From NCBI RefSeq assembly GCF_040947875.1, contig NZ_JBFRXN010000003.1, forward strand, positions 682,001 to 746,000: a DNA stretch of 64,000 nt, in the 5' to 3' direction. The notes under the pieces are model-generated. The model saw only the letters and a program-made list of their open reading frames with translations. It was not told the DNA's origin and searched no databases. The translations under genes were made by a program, and so were the position numbers. This document shows, piece after piece, positions 1 to 8,067 of this stretch (the first letter of the stretch is position 1; each line of letters starts with the position of its first letter). The stretch comes from Pseudomonas sp. MYb118 (GTDB taxonomy: Bacteria > Pseudomonadota > Gammaproteobacteria > Pseudomonadales > Pseudomonadaceae).

Positions 1-806
1 CGCGCAGTGTGTTGCGCATTGGCGTGGCCTTGCTCGGCATGCGCATTACCCTGGAACAGATGGCGGCGCTGGGGTGGAAGCCGGTGGCGCTGGTGGTGAT
101 CCTGGTGGTGGTGACCATCGGCGTGTCGGTGCTGGCGGCCAAGGCGATGGGCTTCCAGCGTCTATTCGGCATGCTCACCGGCGGCGCCACGGCGATCTGC
201 GGGGCCTCGGCGGCGTTGGCGCTGGCGGCGGCGCTGCCCAACCACCCGCAGAAAGAAAAGGCGACGCTCTTTACCGTGATCGGCGTTTCGGCGTTGTCGA
301 CCCTGGCGATGATCGTCTACCCGATGATCGCCAACTGGCTGGCGCTCTCACCGCAAGTGGCCGGGGTGTTCCTCGGCGCGACCATTCATGACGTGGCGCA
401 GGTGGTGGGCGCGGGCTACAGCATGTCGACCGAGACGGGGGATACGGCCACTGTGGTCAAACTGATGCGTGTGGCCATGCTGCTGCCGGTGATCGTCACC
501 GCAGCGATGATCACCCGCATGCAGGGCGCCGACCCCACCGGCAAGCGGCCACCGCTGTTGCCGTGGTTCGCCGTGGGTTTTCTGGTTTTGGCCTGCATCA
601 ACAGCACCGGCTGGGTGGCTCCGGTGGTGCAGGGTTCGGTCAATGAGCTGTCGCGCTGGTGCCTGGTGGTGTCGATCAGCGCCCTGGGCATGAAAACCCA
701 GCTCAAGGAACTGGCCTCGGTGGGTATCAAGCCGATCCTGTTGATGGTCGGGGAAACGGTATTCCTGGTCGCGCTGGTGCTGTTGTTGCTGCACTGGGGC
801 GCATGA
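1..806 (+). CDS. YeiH-family (UPF0324) membrane protein, 5' end outside window
   Basis: Integral membrane protein of the YeiH/UPF0324 family, usually annotated as a putative sulfate exporter; the substrate is not established for most members. The reading frame is open to base 1, and the visible 265+ residues are shorter than the usual 330-350, so the N-terminus lies upstream. At least six hydrophobic segments are visible, with the family-typical Gly/Ala-rich stretch GGATAICGASAA and the segment GATIHDVAQVVGAG in the middle. It ends at a TGA and is followed by a strong hairpin-T-tract terminator, so it is the last gene of its transcript. The family call is firm, the transported substrate is not. 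Confidence 0.85.
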   Translation, partial: RSVLRIGVALLGMRITLEQMAALGWKPVALVVILVVVTIGVSVLAAKAMGFQRLFGMLTGGATAICGASAALALAAALPNHPQKEKATLFTVIGVSALSTLAMIVYPMIANWLALSPQVAGVFLGATIHDVAQVVGAGYSMSTETGDTATVVKLMRVAMLLPVIVTAAMITRMQGADPTGKRPPLLPWFAVGFLVLACINSTGWVAPVVQGSVNELSRWCLVVSISALGMKTQLKELASVGIKPILLMVGETVFLVALVLLLLHWGA

Positions 807-883
807 ATGGCAGGGGCTCCATTGCGTTTCACTTCTCGGCGCAATGGGGCCGTCATCTGGTGTTGCACACACCGGTAACTTTG

Positions 884-916
884 CGGCGACTGTACCAGCA
901 GTCGCCGTTTTTTTTG
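884..916 (+). terminator. Rho-independent terminator after the YeiH-family gene
   Basis: A perfect 9-bp stem (CGGCGACTG / CAGTCGCCG) with a 6-base loop is followed immediately by a run of about nine T residues. It lies about 80 bp past the stop codon of the upstream gene. Confidence 0.85.
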
Positions 917-947
917 TTTTGTGGTTGGCCACAGCGATGGGCCCAAA

Positions 948-1235
948 ACCCGTGGGAGCGAGCCTGCTCGCGATAAATCCAGAGGCCGCTGCGGTGAGTC
1001 AGGCTTCCCGCGTCATCGTTGACCACCATCGCGAGCAAGCTCGCTCCTACAGTGGTCCGGGCACGCCGCAATCAAAACCTGTGGGAGCGAGCCTGCTCGC
1101 GATAAATCCAGAGGCCGCCGCGGTGAATCAGGTTTCCCGCGTCATCGTTCACCACCATCGCGAGCAGGCTCGCTCCCACAGTGGATCGAGCACGCCGCAA
1201 GCCCTGTGGGAGCGGGCTTGCCCGCGATGGGGCCG
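948..1235. repeat. REP array 1 (5 copies)
   Basis: Five alternating direct and inverted copies of the palindromic REP unit (GTGGGAGCGAGCCTGCTCGC type) fill the gap between the YeiH-family terminator and the 3' end of the AraC gene. Spacers contain the motif GTCATCGTTNACCACCATCG. No other gene is visible between 807 and 1261. Confidence 0.9.
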
Positions 1236-1261
1236 GGACATCAGACATCAATGTGGCAGAC

Positions 1262-2284
1262 TCACGAATCCGCCGGCGCCTTCGGTTGTTTCTGCGCCGC
1301 GCGCCACGCCGCTGGGGGCATGCCGAATTGGGTGATGAACCAGCGGGTGAAGGAGCTGGCCATGGAGTAGCCGAGCATGTCGGCGATGCGCCCCAACGAG
1401 TAGCCAGGGTTGTCGAGGTAGCGCAGCACCAGGTCGCGGCGCACTTCGTTGATCAGGTCGTTGAAGGCGCAGCCATCGTCCTTCAGGCGCCGTTGCAGGG
1501 TGCGTACGTTCATGCCCTGGCTCTGGGCCACCTGTTCGATGGTGGCGCGGCCCATGGGCAGCAGCAGGTAGATGGCCTTGCGCACTTCGAACAGCAGCGA
1601 GGCCCCTTCGTTGTTCTGCAGCGAATCCAGGTACCGCTGGGCATAACGGGCCATGGCCGGGTCGGCGCTGGGGTTGGGCATGTCGAGGCTGGCGTTGGGG
1701 CAGACGATGCCGTTGAACTCGCTGCCGAACTCCAGGGTGCAGCCGAACAGGCGCCGGTGCAGTTGCAGGTTGTCCGGCGCCTGGTGCATGAAGTTCACGC
1801 TGTAGGGGTGCCAGTGCGACCCCAGCACCGCCGCGCACAGGCGAAACATCACGCCAATCGCCAGCTCCGTGGCCTGGCGGCTGGGCATCGGCGACTCGGT
1901 GACCACCTCTTCGCGGATGATCACCATCTTGCCGGCTTCCTCGATGAAGATCGCCAGCGAATTGTTCATCAGGTGCCGGTATTGCACCACCACGCCCAGG
2001 GCATCGCGCAGGGTGCGTTGATGACTGAGCAGCAGGCTGACCACGCCAAAATCCGAAAGCTGGCGCGACTCGGCCATGCTCAGGCCGAAGGTCTGACAGC
2101 CCGTGGCCGCTGCCGAATCCTCCAGCAGGCGCACCGCCGCGTCGATGGAAATGCGGGTTTCCGGCGCTTGCAATTGCGCCTTGCTCAAGCCGACACCGAC
2201 CAGTACGTCGCGGGGGTTGAACGACAGGTACTGGGTGACCTCCAGGTAGTTGGTCAGGACGGCGGCGCGAACAAGCTTGGTCAT
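1262..2284 (-). CDS. AraC-family transcriptional regulator
   Basis: DNA-binding regulator of 340 residues: an N-terminal ligand-binding region of the type found in OruR/ArgR-like AraC proteins (about residues 20-210) and a C-terminal pair of helix-turn-helix motifs (about 235-335, with NVRTLQRRLKDDG and the second helix near GYSMASSFTRWF). The frame stays open 48 codons further upstream, but the ATG at 2284 is preferred because AGGAAG lies just before it and the protein then begins as relatives do (MTKLVRAAVL). It is transcribed away from the hydrolase/DUF1302 genes across a 335-bp gap, so it is the likely local regulator of that module. This is inferred from position only. Confidence 0.85.
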   Translation of the reverse strand: MTKLVRAAVLTNYLEVTQYLSFNPRDVLVGVGLSKAQLQAPETRISIDAAVRLLEDSAAATGCQTFGLSMAESRQLSDFGVVSLLLSHQRTLRDALGVVVQYRHLMNNSLAIFIEEAGKMVIIREEVVTESPMPSRQATELAIGVMFRLCAAVLGSHWHPYSVNFMHQAPDNLQLHRRLFGCTLEFGSEFNGIVCPNASLDMPNPSADPAMARYAQRYLDSLQNNEGASLLFEVRKAIYLLLPMGRATIEQVAQSQGMNVRTLQRRLKDDGCAFNDLINEVRRDLVLRYLDNPGYSLGRIADMLGYSMASSFTRWFITQFGMPPAAWRAAQKQPKAPADS

Positions 2285-2619
2285 GCGTGGGACTTCCTGG
2301 GCCGGTGATAAACGGGGGCGACTATATCCAGCGCATCGGTCGTTGAACAGTTGCCCACGCAGCGCCAACCGTCCTCGAACCCAGCCTGGAATCATCGCTT
2401 GCCGGCGCATCGAACGACGCGCACCCATTGATTACAGCGGCCTGTAGCGCACCTGTCGAATTTTTTGATCAGCGGCACGCCGACAACCACGTGTCATGAA
2501 AAGAAAAGTGCCTGACGTCCAATGAAAAGCGCCAGGGGCGGGCGCTCTTTAATGTCGGTACTACAAAAAAGTGCTGACCAACGAGTCAGTCGACCCACCG
2601 TGATAGCAAAGGTGTTGAC
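2285..2619. promoter_or_regulatory. Divergent intergenic region between AraC gene and hydrolase
   Basis: This 335-bp gap separates two divergent genes and must hold both promoters. A short inverted repeat (AGCGCC / GGCGCT, 2528-2546, 7-base loop) followed by CTTT lies in the transcribed leader of the hydrolase side. No open frame with coding character is seen. Confidence 0.45.
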
Positions 2620-3186
2620 GTGGACAAACTGCATACAGCTGCCACCGTTCTGATCGTTCCGGGCCTGCGCGAGCATGTCGCCGAGCATTGGCAGACGCTG
2701 CTTGAAGCCCGGCTGCACAACGTGCGCAGCGTACCGCCGCTGACCACCGACAAGCTCGACTGCATGGCCCGCGTGCGCGCCATCCAGCACGAAATCGAGC
2801 AGATCGACGGTCCGGTGATCCTGGTGGCTCACAGCGCCGGCGTATTGATGGTCGCGCACTGGGCGGCGCATTACCGCCGGCCGATCAAGGGTGCCTTGCT
2901 GGCCGCGCCACCGGACCTCGATGCGGTCTGGCCACAGGGCTACCCGTCATCCGAGACCCTGAGCAGCCACGGCTGGAACCCACTGCCACAAGACCCGCTG
3001 CCGTTCCCTGCGATCGTCGCGGCCAGCACCAACGACCACCTCGCCAGTTTTTCTGCCGTGACCCGCATGGCACAGAACTGGGGCGCCGACTTGCTCGACC
3101 TGGGCGATGTCGGCCATCTCAACCCGGCCGCAGGATTTGGCCATTGGCAGCAAGCCGAGGCACTCATCCTGCAGCTGGATCGCTAA
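2620..3186 (+). CDS. RBBP9/YdeN-type alpha/beta hydrolase
   Basis: Small single-domain serine hydrolase of 188 residues, the usual length for the RBBP9/YdeN family. The nucleophile elbow reads VAHSAGV (about residues 68-74), the acid is probably the Asp of STNDH (about 139) and the histidine is in DVGHLN (about 167). No signal peptide is present, so it is cytoplasmic. It starts at GTG with AAAGG a few bases before. It stands first in the run leading to the DUF1302 gene. An esterase or thioesterase role supplying the acid used by the downstream acyl-CoA ligase is possible but only inferred from context. Confidence 0.85.
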   Translation: MDKLHTAATVLIVPGLREHVAEHWQTLLEARLHNVRSVPPLTTDKLDCMARVRAIQHEIEQIDGPVILVAHSAGVLMVAHWAAHYRRPIKGALLAAPPDLDAVWPQGYPSSETLSSHGWNPLPQDPLPFPAIVAASTNDHLASFSAVTRMAQNWGADLLDLGDVGHLNPAAGFGHWQQAEALILQLDR

Positions 3187-3309
3187 TACAGGAGCCGCAC
3201 TGGCACGACGCCAGGCGGCATTTGCCCTCACTCCTGAAACGCAGGCACCTGGAGGCCCGCGAGAGGGCGGCTGCGCTTAAAACAAAATAAAAATGGCGGA
3301 GACAATGCA

Positions 3310-5313
3310 ATGCACAACACCAAGAGTCACGGCTTCACCGGTTTACGCTACAGCTTGCTGGCCTCGGCCGTCCTGGCCGCGATCATGCCGGCGGCCCATG
3401 GCGTCGAGATCGACACGGGAAACCCGGACTGGACCGTGCGCCTGGATAACACCGTCAAGTACAACTACGGCGTGCGGACCGAAAGCGCCGACAAGCGCAT
3501 GTTGGGCACGCCGAACAACAACGACGGCGACTACAACTTCCGCAAGGCCGGCACCAACATCACCAACCGTGTCGATCTGTTGACCGAGATGGACGTGGTT
3601 TACCAGAACCACATGGGCTTTCGTGTCAGCGCCGCCAGTTGGTATGACAAGGCCTACGAAAACACCGGCTCCAACTCCAACCCGTTCGTCAACGGCAATG
3701 GCTCGACCTCCGGCCTGGTCGCCAATGACCCGCGCCTGGCCCCTGTCACCCGCGACAATGTCGGTTTTGGCAGCCCGCACCTGAGCAACTACGCGCAGCG
3801 TTATTACACCGGCCCGTCCGGGGAAATCCTCGATGCCTTCGTGTTCTACAGCACCGAAGTGGGCGAGGAGTCGATGCTCAGCGTCAAGGCCGGCCAGCAC
3901 AACGTGTTCTGGGGCGAAACCCTCCTCAACCCGGTGCACTCGATGAGCTACGGCCAGTCGGGCCTGGACCTGGCCAAGCTCGCGGCCTCGCCGGGTACCG
4001 AAGCCAAGGAGCTGTTCGTCCCGCGCAACCAGTTGTCGATGTCGTTCACCGTCAACCCCGAGTTGACCGTCGGCGCCCAGTACTTTCTCGACTGGGACGC
4101 GGCTCGTCTACCGGAAGCCGGAACCTACTATGGCGGTTCCGACCTGGTCGGTTTCGGCGCGCAGTCGTTCCTGCTCGGCAACACTAACGGTGTTGTTCCT
4201 GGCAGTCCTCTGGGGTGCGGCCTGGCGCCGTGCAATGGTTTGACCAACGTACGTCGCGGGCATGACCTGACGCCGGACAAGCGCGGCGACTGGGGCATCA
4301 TGGCCAAGTGGTCGCCGGCCTGGCTGGATGGCACCCTGGGCGTGTACTACCGCGAAACCTCGGAGATCCTCCCGCAGGCCTGGCTCGACGCCCGTGGCCT
4401 GAGTTCGGCCAACGCCAACGGCACCCGACCGGCCGGGCAAGTGCCGGCGGTGGTCAACACGCTGAACTCGCTGAGCACCGCCACCTACCAGCTGGCCTAC
4501 GCCGACAACATCAAGATCGTCGGCCTGAGCCTGTCCAAGGACGTCGGCGGCGTCAGCGTCGGTTCCGACCTGAACGTGCGCCACAACATGCCGCTGGCCA
4601 GCATCCCGGCGATCGTCAGCACCAACAGCCCGCTGGGCCTGGGCCAGGGCCTTGGCCTGCTGCCTGCGCGTACGGCGTCCACCGGTGTGATCTACGACAC
4701 CCCGGAAAAGGGCGACAGCATGAGCGCCACCGGTGACACCCTGCACTGGACGCTCAACGGCCTGGTGACCCTGCCGAAAACCCCAGTGTTCGACTCCGCC
4801 ACGCTGCGGGCCGAGCTGTACTACAGCAACCTGCTCAAGCTCGATAGCAAGAACGAAGCGCTGTACAAGGGCAAGGACACCTACCGTGGCATCGACGCGC
4901 CGACCCGCGACAACTGGGGCATCGCCGTCAACTTCACCCCCACCTGGTACCAGGTCCTGCCGGGCGTGGATTTCAACGCGCCGATGTCGATCAACGTCGG
5001 CCTGGACGGTGTGTCGCCGGTATCCGGTGGCGGCGCCAAGGACACCGGCAACTACGCCGTGGGCGTCGGGGCCGTCGTGTACAACAAATACTTCATTGAC
5101 CTGAAGTACGTGGACTCTTTCGGCAAGGCCGACAAATGCAACGTCAGCGGTGTCAGCACCGGCCCGACCGGCGGTGACGGCTCCACGCCGAACGCCTTCA
5201 GCGGCAACCAGAACTACGCCTGCTACGCCGGCGGCTACTCGGCCTTCTCCGGTGGCGGTGCCACCACCGAAGACCGTGGTGCGGTTTACCTGACGATGAA
5301 AACCACCTTCTGA
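3310..5313 (+). CDS. DUF1302 outer-membrane beta-barrel protein
   Basis: Predicted outer-membrane protein of 667 residues. A signal peptide of about 31 residues ends near AAHG-VE. The rest is rich in alternating polar/aromatic stretches and Gly/Asn/Asp loops, and the chain ends in a terminal Phe (KTTF), as barrel proteins do. It matches the DUF1302 family, found beside DUF1329 proteins and RND exporters in Pseudomonas. GGAG precedes the ATG at a good distance. A 41-bp gap with a small hairpin separates it from the DUF1329 gene, so the two are likely co-transcribed. A role as a channel for hydrophobic compounds is inferred from the downstream acyl-CoA enzymes. Confidence 0.88.
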   Translation: MHNTKSHGFTGLRYSLLASAVLAAIMPAAHGVEIDTGNPDWTVRLDNTVKYNYGVRTESADKRMLGTPNNNDGDYNFRKAGTNITNRVDLLTEMDVVYQNHMGFRVSAASWYDKAYENTGSNSNPFVNGNGSTSGLVANDPRLAPVTRDNVGFGSPHLSNYAQRYYTGPSGEILDAFVFYSTEVGEESMLSVKAGQHNVFWGETLLNPVHSMSYGQSGLDLAKLAASPGTEAKELFVPRNQLSMSFTVNPELTVGAQYFLDWDAARLPEAGTYYGGSDLVGFGAQSFLLGNTNGVVPGSPLGCGLAPCNGLTNVRRGHDLTPDKRGDWGIMAKWSPAWLDGTLGVYYRETSEILPQAWLDARGLSSANANGTRPAGQVPAVVNTLNSLSTATYQLAYADNIKIVGLSLSKDVGGVSVGSDLNVRHNMPLASIPAIVSTNSPLGLGQGLGLLPARTASTGVIYDTPEKGDSMSATGDTLHWTLNGLVTLPKTPVFDSATLRAELYYSNLLKLDSKNEALYKGKDTYRGIDAPTRDNWGIAVNFTPTWYQVLPGVDFNAPMSINVGLDGVSPVSGGGAKDTGNYAVGVGAVVYNKYFIDLKYVDSFGKADKCNVSGVSTGPTGGDGSTPNAFSGNQNYACYAGGYSAFSGGGATTEDRGAVYLTMKTTF

Positions 5314-5323
5314 TTCACCACTG

Positions 5324-5340
5324 GCTTGCGCACTGCAAGC
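5324..5340 (+). other. Small intercistronic hairpin
   Basis: A 6-bp perfect stem (GCTTGC / GCAAGC, 5-base loop) sits directly before the AGGAG of the DUF1329 gene. It has no T-tract, so it may stabilise or tune the mRNA rather than terminate it. Confidence 0.35.
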
Positions 5341-5354
5341 AGGAGAACGTCAAG

Positions 5355-6713
5355 ATGAAATTCGCCAAAACCCTGTTGGCCGCCTCGCTGGCCATGGTCC
5401 TTGCCGCCCAGGCCCAGGCCGCCGTATCCACCCAGGAAGCCGCCAAGCTGGGCAGCAACCTGACCCTGGTGGGTGCCGAGAAGGCCGGCAACGCCGACGG
5501 TTCGATTCCCGCCTACAGCGGCGGCCTGACCACGCCGCCGGCCAGCTTCAAGGCCGGTGACAGCATGCGTCCGGACCCGTTTGCCAGCGAAAAGCCGCTG
5601 CTGGTGATCGACGGCAAGAACGTCGACCAGTACAAGCACCTGCTCAGCGCCACCACCGTGGAACTGGCCAAGCGCTTCCCGACCTTCCATGTCGACGTGT
5701 ACCCGACCCACCGCACCGTGTCGCTGCCCCAGGCGGTGCTGGATAACGGTGTGAAGAATGCCACCGGCGCCAAATCCCTCGAAGGCGGGCTGGCCATCGA
5801 CAACGTGCTGCCGGGCGTGCCGTTCCCGATCCCGCAATCGGGCAGTGAAGCGATGTGGAACTTCCTGCTGCGTTATCAGGGCGTGAACATCAGTTCCAAG
5901 TACGACTCGTGGAACGTCGATGCCGCGGGCGTGCCGAGCCTGGCGATCACCGGGCAGGCGTTCATTTCCTACCCGATCTACGAAAACCTCGCGCAGCCGA
6001 TCAGCAGCGCCGACGTCTACTACCAGATGAAACTGGCCTACACCGGCCCTGCGCGCCGGGCCGGCGAAGCGGTGATGCTCAAGGACGCCGCCAACCCGTT
6101 GCAGCAACCGCGCCGCGCCTGGCAGTACCTGCCGGGGCAACGCCGGGTCAAGCTGGCGCCGAACCTGGCGTACGACACGCCGAACCCGGGGACCGCCGGT
6201 GCCGGCACCTACGACGACGTGTTCGTGTTCAACGGCGCGCTGGACCGCTACGACTGGAAGCTGGTCGGCAAGCAGGAAATGATCATTCCGTACAACACCT
6301 ACAAGCTGACCTACGCCCAGGACCCGAAATCGCTGACCACCGCCAACCACCTGGCCAGCGACTACGTGCGCTGGGAAAAACACCGCGTGTGGGTGGTCGA
6401 GGGCAACCTCAAGGCCGGCGCCCGCCACATCTACCAGAAACGCCGTTTCTACCTGGATGAAGACAGCTGGACCGCTGTGGCCTCCGACCAGTACGACGCC
6501 CGTGGCCAGCTGTACCGCGGCTCCTTCGCCTTCCTGAGCCAGAGCTACGACAAGCAGGTGCCGGATTCCACGCCGTTCATGATCTACGACCTGGTCGGTG
6601 GCACCTACAACATCAACGGGGTGGTCGGGCCTTACGGCGGCATCAAGTACATCGACCCGCTTTCGAAGGCGCAGTGGTCGGCGGAATCGCTGGCAGGTGC
6701 CGGGATTCGCTAG
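5355..6713 (+). CDS. DUF1329 exported protein
   Basis: Exported protein of 452 residues with a clear signal peptide (about 1-22, cleavage near AQA-AV). It belongs to the DUF1329 family, proposed to resemble lipoprotein-localisation (LolB-like) folds and almost always found beside a DUF1302 gene. The mature part has motifs seen in that family, such as GADGSIPAYSGG-like NADGSIPAYSGG near the N-terminus and repeated YDSW/YDWK segments. AGGAG precedes the ATG. It probably works in the periplasm or at the inner face of the outer membrane with the DUF1302 barrel. The actual activity is unknown. Confidence 0.87.
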   Translation: MKFAKTLLAASLAMVLAAQAQAAVSTQEAAKLGSNLTLVGAEKAGNADGSIPAYSGGLTTPPASFKAGDSMRPDPFASEKPLLVIDGKNVDQYKHLLSATTVELAKRFPTFHVDVYPTHRTVSLPQAVLDNGVKNATGAKSLEGGLAIDNVLPGVPFPIPQSGSEAMWNFLLRYQGVNISSKYDSWNVDAAGVPSLAITGQAFISYPIYENLAQPISSADVYYQMKLAYTGPARRAGEAVMLKDAANPLQQPRRAWQYLPGQRRVKLAPNLAYDTPNPGTAGAGTYDDVFVFNGALDRYDWKLVGKQEMIIPYNTYKLTYAQDPKSLTTANHLASDYVRWEKHRVWVVEGNLKAGARHIYQKRRFYLDEDSWTAVASDQYDARGQLYRGSFAFLSQSYDKQVPDSTPFMIYDLVGGTYNINGVVGPYGGIKYIDPLSKAQWSAESLAGAGIR

Positions 6714-6718
6714 AAGCG

Positions 6719-6914
6719 ACCTGTAGGAGCGGGCTTGCCCGCGATGGCGGTGTGTCAGGTCTGCCGCCATCGCGAGCAAGCTCGCTCCTACAGGGAGGGA
6801 TGCAGCCTTTGTGGGAGCGAGCCTGCTCGCGATGGGTTCAAGAGCACCGCGGGGTGTCAGGCCTCCAGCGTCATCGTTAACGACCATCGCGAGCATGCTC
6901 GCTCCTACAGGGTT
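6719..6914. repeat. REP array 2 (4 copies) inside the DUF1329-YCF48 gap
   Basis: Four REP units in alternating orientation lie between two same-strand genes that otherwise look like one operon. Such elements at 3' ends commonly protect or attenuate mRNA. Here they could set different levels for the barrel/periplasmic pair and the propeller/RND pair. Confidence 0.88.
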
Positions 6915-6962
6915 GTCGCCATTGGCGGGCCCTTGTGGGTGATTTTGCTGAGAGGAAGCGGT

Positions 6963-8036
6963 ATGGGTTTGAACAACATTTACCGGCGCCTGGCACTGGC
7001 CTGTCTGCTGGCCAGCGTGCAGGGCGTCAGCCAGGCCGCCGCGTATGTCGACGTGCTGGACCTGCCGGCCAAGGCCAGTGCCCTGGCCGTCAGCAGCCCG
7101 TTGTCGGGTACGGCGCGGGCCGGTGAGCGGCTGGTTGCGGTGGGCCAGCGGGGCCACATCGTCTACAGCGATGACGGCGGCGCGCATTGGCAGCAGGCGC
7201 AGGTGCCGGTCAGCGCCGACCTCAATGCGGTGAGCTTTGCCAACGCGACCCAGGGCTGGGCCGTGGGCGGCGACGGCGTGGTGCTGCACAGCATTGATGC
7301 TGGCGCCACCTGGAACAAACAACTGGACGGGCGCCAGATCGGCGCCTTGCTGGTCAAGCATTACCAGGCCCTGGCCGATGCCGAGCCGGACAACCCGCAA
7401 TGGCCGGCGCTGGTGGCCGAAGGCGAGCGCCTGACGCAGCAGGGCGCCGACAAGCCGTTGCTGGATGTGTGGTTCGCCAACGAGCGTACTGGCTACGTGG
7501 TCGGCGTGTTCAACCTGATCCTGCGCACCGACGATGGCGGCCAGAGCTGGACGCCGTTCCAGGATCGCACCGACAACCCGCAGGGCTTTCATCTCAACGC
7601 CATCGCTTCCACCGGCGATGCGCTGTACATCGCCGGCGAGCAGGGCCTGTTGCTCAAGTGGGACCAGGCCAGCCAGCGTTTCGCCGCCATCGCCACGCCT
7701 TACCAGGGCAGTTTTTTCGGCGTGCTCGGCAAACCGGGCGAGGTCCTGGTGTTTGGCCTGCGCGGCAATGTGCTGCGCAGCGGCGACGGTGGCGCCAGTT
7801 GGACCGCCCTGGACAGCGGCCTGCACGTGAGCATCACCGCTGGTGTCGTCGACGCCCAGGGCAATTATCGCCTGTTCACCCAGGGCGCGCGGATGCTGGT
7901 CAGCCAGGGCAGCGGCGCGCAGATGCGCCTGGTGCAACAGGCCGAACCGGTGCCGGTGACCGGCGCCACCCGGGCCGGCAACGGTTCGCTGCTGGTGGTG
8001 GGCAGCCGGGGCGTGCGCACGCTGTCGGTTGAATAA
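6963..8036 (+). CDS. YCF48/BNR-repeat beta-propeller, exported
   Basis: Exported propeller protein of 357 residues. A signal peptide covers about residues 1-28 (cleavage near SQA-AAY). The mature part carries repeated YCF48/BNR blades with Asp-box-like turns: SDDGGAHW, SIDAGATW, TDDGGQSW and SGDGGASW. The frame is open upstream into the REP array, but the ATG at 6963 has GAGAGGAAG before it and starts the signal peptide, so it is the real start. YCF48 proteins are usually assembly or accessory factors. Here the gene almost abuts the RND gene, suggesting a periplasmic partner of that exporter. That partnership is inferred. Confidence 0.87.
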   Translation: MGLNNIYRRLALACLLASVQGVSQAAAYVDVLDLPAKASALAVSSPLSGTARAGERLVAVGQRGHIVYSDDGGAHWQQAQVPVSADLNAVSFANATQGWAVGGDGVVLHSIDAGATWNKQLDGRQIGALLVKHYQALADAEPDNPQWPALVAEGERLTQQGADKPLLDVWFANERTGYVVGVFNLILRTDDGGQSWTPFQDRTDNPQGFHLNAIASTGDALYIAGEQGLLLKWDQASQRFAAIATPYQGSFFGVLGKPGEVLVFGLRGNVLRSGDGGASWTALDSGLHVSITAGVVDAQGNYRLFTQGARMLVSQGSGAQMRLVQQAEPVPVTGATRAGNGSLLVVGSRGVRTLSVE

Positions 8037-8067
8037 GTCTTCGAACCCTAACAACGAGAACCCAGAC

